NCBI GenBank assembly: GCA_014843695.1
Contig: CM026390.1
Location: 18,358,306-18,422,305, forward strand
Direction of reading: 5' to 3'
Length of the DNA: 64,000 nucleotides
Source: Archivesica marissinica
Lineage: Eukaryota; Mollusca; Bivalvia; Venerida; Vesicomyidae
Shown: piece by piece, positions 24,801 to 36,800 of the stretch
Layout: each line of letters opens with the position of its first letter
Position numbering within the stretch: position 1 is the first letter of the stretch
Translations under genes and position numbers: made by a program
The notes under the pieces: model-generated
Told to the model about the DNA's origin: nothing
The model's database searches: none
What the model saw: the letters and a program-made list of their open reading frames with translations, nothing else

Positions 24801-27800
24801 GTATACTATTAAATCCATTGACGTCATAGCTTACAGTAGAATCTATCAGTTGTCAATGTTACTGATATTGTAATGAACAATCCGAACGTGTGATACCTTA
24901 TTTATGAATGCAACTAACAGGAACGTTATATTAGTATGAAAACATCTTTTAAAGACATATATACACAGACGGATCTATAGTAGAGTGGTAACACGCTGGA
25001 CTGGTAATCCAGGGATCACAGGTTCGATCCCTAATAAAATTAACAGTCTTCCAGATGGGACGATAAACCGAGGTCTCGTGTCGGTGCGTTACACCGTGCA
25101 CGTAAAAGAACCAGAGGAGATTCTGGAATGGGTCTCTGTATCATTGCACTATCCTCCAACAATCTAAAATGACTAATCTCTTGAGGGGGCGTCGCTCATA
25201 TGGGCAACCGGTAGCGACGATAAATAAACGTAAAACACGCACATTAAAGACATATTGGATGTGATCTTATACCATATTTTATTTAATGTATTTTGGAATG
25301 TTATATTAAGCGATATTGAGCTTAATAGCAAAATTCCAAAACGACTTTCATAAAATATAGTATGACATCACCACTAGTATAAGATCCTTTTTATCACATT
25401 ACCACATATATACAGCGCTCGTTTTAATCATATTTTTGCACATAAGTGTGGCGTCCGTGGTCCAGTGGTAGAGCGTCGAATTTGGAATCGAACGGTCCCG
25501 GGTTCGATACTCGGCCAGGCCACGTATGTAGTGTCATTGAGCAAGGCACCTCACGCACATTGCTTAGTACTGGTTAATCGCTTAGGTCGGCTAAGCCTGC
25601 CCAGGAAAACATGTCTAAGTCCCCGCGAGGGGTTTGACATTAAAGGAACATACATACAAGAACATTGTTAATTTCAATTTGTCATGACGTCACTACGCTG
25701 ATCAGAGTTTAATATACAATCTACATCCGTTATGTCGAATTCCGTCGGACCGAACACAATACTTCGACATAACAGAAGTTTGACTTAACGAAATTCGATA
25801 TAAACAGAGCCAGTTATATGTGAAATGATAGTGTCTGAAACGCGACTTTGATCCGATTTCGAGATAACCAGAGAATTCGACATAACAGACTTTGACATAT
25901 CGGATGTAGACTGTAGTTATGTTTCAAACAGCGTTATAATTACGTAGAGACTTCTTTTAAATCGTCGTTTGTTTTACCAAATAGAAATATGCATAATATA
26001 CGATTATTCTCTCAGCCAATCAAAATCCTTCCAGATTGTATTACACGTGTGTACGACACTTACTACAGGCAAATTTATGTGATAACACAATATAAAACCA
26101 TTGTTACATATTTCCTTGAGCGTGAATGTTCTTGTTCTTCATAGAGACTTTAAAGCAGCATTACATCGTAATAAAGGATGTTTTGGGTAACATATAAATA
26201 ATAATGTGTGTGTGTTTACAAAAATCGAAATAGTCGCTCAGAAACGATAAAATTCCAATAAATTTAAACCGTCGTATACGCGAATTTGTTTATCAACACA
26301 CGAAATGTAAACACGCACAGCGCGCATGCGTGAAACAACAGAGGATGTAGAAAACAACGTATATATTTTGAACATGAAATACTATCTATCTATTTTCCTC
26401 TAATGTCGAACCCCTCGCGGGGATGTAGAAATGTCACTAAAATAGTTAACAGGCGTATGAATCAACATATCAAGTAATTTAATTAAAATGACAACGTGGG
26501 ACAAATGGGGACGATGCATTCCGAATGTAAACAAGTGCGGACGATGCGTTCCGGTTGTAAACAAGTGCGTGACCGATCGACTCGGAAAGTCTTTCCGTTT
26601 CGAGTTTGTTTTATCGCAAAAAAAAAAATGTTTACCAAATGAACATAAGCATACAAAGTATACTGTTAGAATGTGTAGCAGCATTGCTACCCATACGTAA
26701 ATATTGAATTTTTAAATCTCTTTTATCTCATACGATGTAATGCTGCTTTAAGGAAAGCCACCTTTTAATATTCAAACATATCCTATTAAAACGTGATGCA
26801 TTTGCATGTGCACGTGAGTTGTTTTTTTCCAGCTGACAAGAATGTGAATTTGGATGCATATTCACACGCAATTAGTACTTTCACGTAGACAGACAAATTG
26901 GATACATTGTCATTGTAACAATGTCACGGTCAATCACGTGTCATCCTTGCGCTGGCATCCGTTCTTTGTCTTAAGTATTGGCTTCACGTGCGTGATTGGA
27001 GCACAGACGGATCTGTAGCCCAGTGGTAAAACGCTTGACTGGTAATCTAGGGATCGCATGTTCGAGCCCCCGTCTGACCCTAATAAAATTAACAGACTTT
27101 CATATGGGACTTTAAACCGAGGTCTCGTGTCGGTACTTTACACCGTGCACGTAAAAGAACCAGAGGAGACTCTGTAATTGGTCTCTGTCTGTATCATTGC
27201 ACTATCCTCCAAAACCTAAAATTACTAATCTCTTCAGGAGGCGTCGCTCATATGGGCAACCGGTAGCGACGATAAATAAACGTAAAACACACACAGTGAT
27301 TGGAACACGTTGTTCAACAATCGATTACAGGTGACCTTGATAAAACGTTAACAACTGACATTTGTTTACACCGTGTTGTGTTGGTATTTATTTGATAATA
27401 TTGTATTGCTCTATATACATGTATATAACAATAACAATCGATTAACTGATACATAATTAGCAAATGGGTTGGGCCACAAGTTCTGACAACATTAGTGAGT
27501 GGCCCTCCCCGTGAACTGTTGGTATGACAGTCAAATCTGTCTTGTAATGACCACACACCGGAAAGGCAACTTGTGGTATTTGTAGATAGATGGGTCTCGT
27601 ATAAAATGGACAGAAACTTACTTGAATGGAGACCAATATGACCTCCTTTAGAGACGACTTTAAATAGGTTGCAATTATATAGTTACAACTTCTTGCAATT
27701 TATCGCGATTCTGATTGGATGATTCAGCACATGTGATTGCCGTTCAATACCCAATGAATTTTAAAATTATTATATTCTCATTAATATTCATAGGGGAATA

Positions 27801-30800
27801 CTATTTGTATGGTGACAACGTGTTTTGTAATTGGAAAATATTAGTTGTAATTATAACAATTGAATGTTCATATAGGCCTACTGAGTTTCATCGAGATATG
27901 AAATGTCAGTATTTCACACCTAATTTGGTTTCAGTATTTCACACCTAATTTGGTGTCAGTATTTCACACCTAATTTCGTGTCAGTATTTCACACCTAATT
28001 TGGTGTATAAAGCTGTCATTTCATACCTCGATGAAATCTTGCAATGTCTTCATGTAGGCAAACCGTTATAAACTCGAAGAACACATTCTCGTGTATACAT
28101 AATTATGCTTTTCCCCCAAAAAAGATATGATTTAAATACGTGTCTTAACTTTGATTCATTCTCGAGCATTACATAATCCGTGATTTTATACAATCAAAGA
28201 TGTTCTTGGAAGTACAACTACTATATTAGGATGGGCGATATTTTATTTTCAAAACATAGTTTTAAGTCGTGGAAGTCATGATAGGGCAGTGGATGCACGT
28301 TCGCTTCAGCTGTGAAAGGTCCGGAGTTCGAGCGCCGCTGGAGCCGTTACGATTGTTCCCTTATAATTAAAATATAGGCACGGCATTTAAATTCCACGTG
28401 TCTCTTCTCTCTCCCTCGTGGCGATGGATTCCATCAGGAATGAGGTCTCGAGAGTGATTAATATAAGTTGTAAGAACTTGTTTCGCAATCGAGCTAAAAT
28501 AAATGTGTATAAACTAGTCAGTTCAAAATTTTAAAAAAAGTCCATAATTCTTTCATAAGGAAATTTAGCTTTCTTTGTTCTTTACGGCATTTACCCTAGC
28601 CTGGATATATTTTGCCTCGTCAGTCAAATAAATATAATATTTTATTGCATTCAGCATGGTAATTATCAGATTCAAAACATATTTAGAAGAACAGAGCATG
28701 ATCGCACAAATGGTTTTTCAAATCTTACGCTTTAGCGAAAAAAACAGTCACCGCAAAACGCAACATTTCACGAACTCTCGGAATTAACCTACCGCGAAGT
28801 TAAACCACTGTATAGTACACAACAGAAAGTTTGGAACTAACCACTCAAGGATTGGTTGCTACACTCACAAATATGATCTCCGCTGTCTGTTTTAATTGAA
28901 TTACTTGATATGTCGATTCATAACCACTGTTGTATAGGTTCTCGCAAGGGGTTTGACATTAATGGGACATACATACACTTCTGTCATTTTCAACGTGCTT
29001 TTCTACATCCGCTATCTCACACATGCGCGTTGTGCGTGTTTACAGTTTGGTTTGTTGAAAAACAGTGCGTGTTTACGTTTCGGTGTTTGAAAACAAATTC
29101 GCGTATACGACGGTTNNNNNNNNNNNNNNNNNNNNNNNNNNNNNNNNNNNNNNNNNNNNNNNNNNNNNNNNNNNNNNNNNNNNNNNNNNNNNNNNNNNNN
29201 NNNNNNNNNNNNNNNNNNNNNNNNNNNNNNNNNNNNNNNNNNNNNNNNNNNNNNNNNNNNNNNNNNNNNNNNNNNNNNNNNNNNNNNNNNNNNNNNNNNN
29301 NNNNNNNNNNNNNNNNNNNNNNNNNNNNNNNNNNNNNNNNNNNNNNNNNNNNNNNNNNNNNNNNNNNNNNNNNNNNNNNNNNNNNNNNNNNNNNNNNNNN
29401 NNNNNNNNNNNNNNNNNNNNNNNNNNNNNNNNNNNNNNNNNNNNNNNNNNNNNNNNNNNNNNNNNNNNNNNNNNNNNNNNNNNNNNNNNNNNNNNNNNNN
29501 NNNNNNNNNNNNNNNNNNNNNNNNNNNNNNNNNNNNNNNNNNNNNNNNNNNNNNNNNNNNNNNNNNNNNNNNNNNNNNNNNNNNNNNNNNNNNNNNNNNN
29601 NNNNNNNNNNNNNNNNNNNNNNNNNNNNNNNNNNNNNNNNNNNNNNNNNNNNNNNNNNNNNNNNNNNNNNNNNNNNNNNNNNNNNNNNNNNNNNNNNNNN
29701 NNNNNNNNNNNNNNNNNNNNNNNNNNNNNNNNNNNNNNNNNNNNNNNNNNNNNNNNNNNNNNNNNNNNNNNNNNNNNNNNNNNNNNNNNNNNNNNNNNNN
29801 NNNNNNNNNNNNNNNNNNNNNNNNNNNNNNNNNNNNNNNNNNNNNNNNNNNNNNNNNNNNNNNNNNNNNNNNNNNNNNNNNNNNNNNNNNNNNNNNNNNN
29901 NNNNNNNNNNNNNNNNNNNNNNNNNNNNNNNNNNNNNNNNNNNNNNNNNNNNNNNNNNNNNNNNNNNNNNNNNNNNNNNNNNNNNNNNNNNNNNNNNNNN
30001 NNNNNNNNNNNNNNNNNNNNNNNNNNNNNNNNNNNNNNNNNNNNNNNNNNNNNNNNNNNNNNNNNNNNNNNNNNNNNNNNNNNNNNNNNNNNNNNNNNNN
30101 NNNNNNNNNNNNNNNAATTAGCAAATGGGTTGGGCCACAAGTTCTGACAACATTAGTGAGTGGCCCTCCCCGTGAACTGTTGGTATGACAGTCAAATCTG
30201 TCTTGTAATGACCACACACCGGAAAGGCAACTTGTGGTATTTGTAGATAGATGGGTCTCGTATAAAATGGACAGAAACTTACTTGAATGGAGACCAATAT
30301 GACCTCCTTTAGAGACGACTTTAAATAGGTTGCAATTATATAGTTACAACTTCTTGCAATTTATCGCGATTCTGATTGGATGATTCAGCACATGTGATTG
30401 CCGTTCAATACCCAATGAATTTTAAAATTATTATATTCTCATTAATATTCATAGGGGAATACTATTTGTATGGTGACAACGTGTTTTGTAATTGGAAAAT
30501 ATTAGTTGTAATTATAACAATTGAATGTTCATATAGGCCTACTGAGTTTCATCGAGATATGAAATGTCAGTATTTCACACCTAATTTGGTTTCAGTATTT
30601 CACACCTAATTTGGTGTCAGTATTTCACACCTAATTTCGTGTCAGTATTTCACACCTAATTTGGTGTATAAAGCTGTCATTTCATACCTCGATGAAATCT
30701 TGCAATGTCTTCATGTAGGCAAACCGTTATAAACTCGAAGAACACATTCTCGTGTATACATAATTATGCTTTTCCCCCAAAAAAGATATGATTTAAATAC

Positions 30801-33800
30801 GTGTCTTAACTTTGATTCATTCTCGAGCATTACATAATCCGTGATTTTATACAATCAAAGATGTTCTTGGAAGTACAACTACTATATTAGGATGGGCGAT
30901 ATTTTATTTTCAAAACATAGTTTTAAGTCGTGGAAGTCATGATAGGGCAGTGGATGCACGTTCGCTTCAGCTGTGAAAGGTCCGGAGTTCGAGCGCCGCT
31001 GGAGCCGTTACGATTGTTCCCTTATAATTAAAATATAGGCACGGCATTTAAATTCCACGTGTCTCTTCTCTCTCCCTCGTGGCGATGGATTCCATCAGGA
31101 ATGAGGTCTCGAGAGTGATTAATATAAGTTGTAAGAACTTGTTTCGCAATCGAGCTAAAATAAATGTGTATAAACTAGCATTTACCCTAGCCTGGATATA
31201 TTTTGCCTCGTCAGTCAAATAAATATAATATTTTATTGCATTCAGCATGGTAATTATCAGATTCAAAACATATTTAGAAGAACAGAGCATGATCGCACAA
31301 ATGGTTTTTCAAATCTTACGCTTTAGCGAAAAAAACAGTCACCGCAAAACGCAACATTTCACGAACTCTCGGAATTAACCTACCGCGAAGTTAAACCACT
31401 GTATAGTACACAACAGAAAGTTTGGAACTAACCACTCAAGGATTGGTTGCTACACTCACAAATATGATCTCCGCTGTCTGTTTTAATTGAATTACTTGAT
31501 ATGTCGATTCATAACCACTGTTGTATAGGTTCTCGCAAGGGGTTTGACATTAATGGGACATACATACACTTCTGTCATTTTCAACGTGCTTTTCTACATC
31601 CGCTATCTCACACATGCGCGTTGTGCGTGTTTACAGTTTGGTTTGTTGAAAAACAGTGCGTGTTTACGTTTCGGTGTTTGAAAACAAATTCGCGTATACG
31701 ACGGTTTTAATTTATTGGAATTTTATTGTTTCTGAGCGACTATTTCGATTTTTGTAAACACACACCCATTAGTATTTATATTTTACACAAAACCTCCTTT
31801 ATTACGATGTAATGCTGCTTTAATCTCCACGCTGCGTAATTTACGCAACTAATCTGCCTTTATTATGTATGATATTTGCAAATGAAAAGAAATCATTTGT
31901 TGTGTAGCTTTCGTTCGTCTTAATGACACGATCATATCATGTGTTTTAATTTTCTATTATTTTATCTGCAGGTATTTGCGTCCTATCTTGCGTTTTGTGG
32001 TATTGGTTTGAAAAATGCTCAACTTTATGAAAGATCTCTGCTGGAGAACAGGCGATGCCAGGTATGGTTACATTGCGACTAATACATAGACAGGAAAATC
32101 AATTCTGCGAAATTTCCTGATTGCTATTTTACAGAAATAGAAACATAATGATGTTGTATTATTGAAGTACCAAATAATGCATGCAGTATTCTCAGAAGCA
32201 TTACACGGAGCGAGAGAGGAGAGAGAGAGAGAGAGAGATGGGAAGAGAGGAGAGAGGGGGGAGAGAGGGGCACAGAGAGAGAGGGAGAGAGAGGAGAGAG
32301 AGGGAAGAGAGAGGGGGGAAGAGCGGAGAGGAGATAGAGGAGAGAGGGAGAGAGAGGAGAGGGGAGAGAGGAGAGAAGAGAGGAGAAGATGAGAAGAGAG
32401 CAAGAGAGAAAGAGAGAAGACGAGGAAGGAAGACGAGAGGAGAAGCATCGGAGAAGAGGAGAAGAGAGAAAGTGAGAAGAGAGGCAAGAGAAGACAGTAG
32501 AGTAGAGTAGAGTAAGAGTAGAGTAGAGTAAGTAAGTCGAGACTAGGTAGAGTAGAGTAGAGCTGAGCATAGAGTAGAGTAGAGTAGAGTAGAGCTGAGC
32601 ATAGAGTAGAGTAGAGTAGAGTAGAGTAGAGCTGAGCATAGAGTAGAGTAGAGTAGAATAGAGTAGAGTAGAGTAGGGTAGAGTAGAGTAGAGTAGAGTA
32701 GAGCAGAGGGAGAGGAGAGAGAGGAGAGGAGAGGAGAGGAGAGGAGAGGAGAGGAGAGGATGGGAAATAGAGGAGAGGAGAGACGGAGGAGGGAGGAGAG
32801 GAAGAGGAGGGAGAGGAGAGAGAGGAGAGGAGAAAAGAGGAAGCGAAGAGAAAAGAGGAGGAGAGGCAGAGGAGAGGAGAGGAGAGGAAACGACGGAGAG
32901 GAGAGAGAGGAGAGGAGAGGAGAGAGAGGAGAGGAGAGGAGAGGAGGAGGCGAGGGGAGGGGATGGGAGGAGAGGGGAGAGGAGAGGAGAGGAGAAAAAG
33001 AGAGAGAGCGAGAGCGAGAGAGCAGAGCGAGGGAGAGGAGAGGAGAGAGGAGGGTGGAGAAAGGAGAGTGGGGAGAGGAGAGAAGAGGAGAGAAGAGTAG
33101 AGGAGAGGAGAGACTGCAGAACCTGTAATAGGCGTATAGTTTATTTCAGCAGATTATCAATACCCTGACCCATGCGTCTAAATACTGTATAAAACAACTG
33201 CAATAAACCATGCACGTGTAATATATTTGTTTCAGGTGTTACTTGATCTTGCACGTGTAATATTCGAAGAGCAAAGTAATGTTGCAAACCTGATACAGAA
33301 GATAATGATGCACACGCAGTCGCTGTTACAGTGTGAGAGATGCCAGGTGATGCTGATAGACGAGTCTAGCAAGGTACGCTATATTATTATGTATGTAATG
33401 ATGTACAGACGGATCTGTAGTCCAGTGGTAACACTCTGGACTGATAATCCAGGGATCGCAGGTTCGATCCCCCGTCTGACCCTAATAAAATTAACAGTCT
33501 TTCGCAATCGAGCTAAAATAAATGTGTATGAACTAAATTCTAAATCACTAACTACGCCTCTGGCAATGTAGATATCCGAATTCATAGCTAAAGCTGAACT
33601 CGTTAATTGTGATTGCGCGTAATAAGTGTTGTTATAATTTCTCCCAGTTTTTCTGTATTACTTGTATTACAGGAATACCGTAAACAAGTCAAGTTTCATC
33701 TTATGAAATATCTAAATAAATTAACAATTTTCCGTCGTGTTAAATCGAACCAAAGAAGTGCCGTGATTACAGTATGTTACTAAGCAACCGGTTTACTGAT

Positions 33801-36800
33801 TAGTGTAATATCTACATGATCATTTAGCAACAAAGTATGACGGATCTGTAGTTCAGTGGTAACACGCTGGACTGGTAATGAAGGGATCGCAGGTTTGATT
33901 CCCCGTCTGGCCCTAATCAAATTAACAGTCTTTCAGATGGGACTTTAAACCGATGTCTCGTTTCGGTGATGTACACCGTGCAAGTAACAGAACCAGAGGA
34001 GACTCTGGAATGGTCTCTGTCTGTATCATTGCACTATCCTCCACAAATCTAAAATGACTAATCCCTTCAGGAGTCGTCGCTCATATGGGTAACCGGTAGC
34101 GACGATAAATAAACGTAAAACACACACAACAAGGTATGCATTTACACCTAAGCGTTTTACAGTGTCTTCAGGTTTGATATCAGTATATTATACAATGGTA
34201 AAATACTTTAAGTTTTCATTGAACTTCTTATCTAGGTACCAAGCATGTGATAGTGATCTCTCACCTCACTAACATTGTCAGTATATCACCAGTGTATCTC
34301 ACCTCACTAACATTGTCAGTCTATCACCAGTGTATCTCACCTCACTAACATTGTCAGTCTATCACCAGTGTATCTCACCTCACTAACCGTGTCAGTTCAT
34401 CACCAGTGTATCTCACCTCACTAACCGTGTCAGTTCATCACCAGTGTATCTCACCTCACTAACATTGTCAGTCTATCACCCGTGTATCTCACCTCACTAA
34501 CAGTGTCAGTCTATCACCCGTGTATCTCACCTCACTAACAGTGTCAGTCTATCACCAGTGTATCTCACCTCACTAACAGTGTCAGTCTATCACCCGTGTA
34601 TCTCACCTCACTAACAGTGTCAGTCTATCACCATTGTATCTCACCTCACTAACAGTGTCAGTCTATCACCAGTGTATCTCACCTCACTAACATTGTCAGT
34701 CTATCACCCGTGTATCTCACCTCACTAACATTATCAGTCTTAATTTAATCATAATTTATTGCAAATCAATAGTAACTATGTGGTACATACATAGTATATG
34801 TATGAAAATGCAAACGGTTTGAACCAGAGGAGACTCTGGAATGGGTCTCTGTCTGTATCATTGCACTATCCTCCAAAATCTAAAATGACTAATCTCTTCA
34901 GGTTGCGTCGCTCATATGGACAACCGGTAGCGATGATAAATAAACGTAAGACACAAGTTTGGGTCACACGTTTTAACAACAGTAGACAACGGCCCGTATC
35001 AATCCGTCCCCATTGTCTCAGTTGCTCATCAACACCCATGCTATTCGCACTTTCCAATACCACTGTCATCTTGATTGCCCATCATCCACAACCCATCTCC
35101 AGGTGTCAGTCCACATGATAAATGACAATTGATAACTGATCACTGACAATGCAATTAGTTGCTTCCCGCTCTTCTGTCTTTCAAATATGCCCTGCCGTAT
35201 CCTAGACAACTATGCCTTGTAATCTATCCCCTGATCACTTACTAATGCTGGTAGGCGTATCTTGTTACACAGGACAGCTGAGCTGTAAGACGGAAACTGT
35301 ATATTAACCGACTATTAGACAATTTTCGAAAAACAATCCACATTTTATTTTATTGAAAATAAATTTTAAAATATTGTTTTTGTTTTTGTGTGTGCAGAAT
35401 TTGCATTTGCACATCATTCACTACTAGAATACACCACTCACTGCTAGATTACACTACTCACTGCCAGCAGTACAGCAGTACACTGGCAGTACACTACTCA
35501 CTATCAGCAGTACAACAATACACTGGCAGTACACTGCTCACTGCCAGCAGTACACTGGCAGTACACTGCTCATTGCCAGCAGTACACTGGCAGTACACTG
35601 CTCACTGCCAGCAGTACAGCTGTACACTGCTCACTGCCAGCAGTACACTGGCAGTACACTACTCACTGCCAGCAGTACAACAGTACACTGCTCTCTGCCA
35701 GCAGTACATCAGTACACTGTTCACTGCCAGCAGTACAATGGCAGTACACTACTCACTGCCAGCAGTACAACAGTACACTGCTGTCTGCCAGCAGTACGTC
35801 AGTACACTGGCAGTACACTGCTCACTGCCAGCAGTACAGCAGCCATGTATGCGGTGGCGACTTTAAATAAACTTATTAGTTAGTTAGTACAGCAGTACAC
35901 TGCTCACTGTCAGCAGTACACTTGGCAGTACACTGCCTACTGCCAACTTCACCATGTCTAAATGAGAATCGGTATTTGAAGCACAATATATGAACACGCA
36001 TGAGCAATACCACGTGAAAGTCCATATAGCGGAAGATGATAGGTGCGTTGTCCCTACCTAGTATGTGTGTCTACAGTTTGAAACCGCCGTAACAAAAGTA
36101 TTTTCATTGGTTAGAAATGAAATGTGTACGTGTGGCTGGATTTGTGTAGGTTATACTATGGAAATGCGAAGCATGCATTAATTTATGTTCTAGACAATCG
36201 CCTTAGCTTCCTTCGTCGATTTAGCCATCAATATATTGCCTATAAAATAAGTGATTCTCATAATAGGATATATAAAGATATCCCTGAGCAATGGCGGAAT
36301 AAGGGGGGGGGGGCTTACTGGGCTGAAGTCAGGGGCCCGCGATATTTAGGGGCCACCAAATTAGTATTTTAAATATGTAATTAACTGAATAAAATTTAAC
36401 GATTTTTTTTAATACCTAACTACATAAAATAGATACAACTTATATCCTGAGTTTTCCAACGATGTATGACTTTAATAATATTTTGTGTTTAGTCGATTGC
36501 AGCAATAACGTAAAGTGCACTGTTCCAGGAGTCTAATAGTCCCGCAATACGCGTCGACAGGTGAACTCCCTTCTTACCAACCAATGCGATAGCGGAAAGC
36601 CGTAATTTCGGTGAATTTCGGCCAAGCGGGGGGTAATGTGAGAAAGGTGTATTCAATAGAATGTTCTTGTTTGCTTACACTAGTATTTATCTTGATGAAA
36701 GGCCCTCTGTTTTGAGTTACAGCCAGGGGCCCCATGCAACCTTAATCCGCCCCTGAGAGGCAACATTATACTAAATAATACCTACAATATTATATAATAA

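Larger units (their letters stand above)
27455..29115 (+). repeat. Large direct duplicate, copy 1, ending at the N gap
   Basis: Matches 30116-31706 base for base wherever I compared, except for a 70-bp segment (28518-28587) missing from the other copy. It includes a SINE-B (28269-28517) and the right part of a MITE-A. It stops exactly at the gap. Confidence 0.93.

Noticed and set aside
28910..30217. Frames of 355-403 codons across N
   Set aside because: Almost all residues are undetermined because they cross the assembly gap.
32068..32639. Ser/Leu-rich and Arg/Glu-rich open frames
   Set aside because: They arise from the polypurine tract and lack any non-repetitive coding sequence.
35390..35866. 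158-codon frame with [14 protein letters not shown] repeats
   Set aside because: Follows the minisatellite period and has no independent support.
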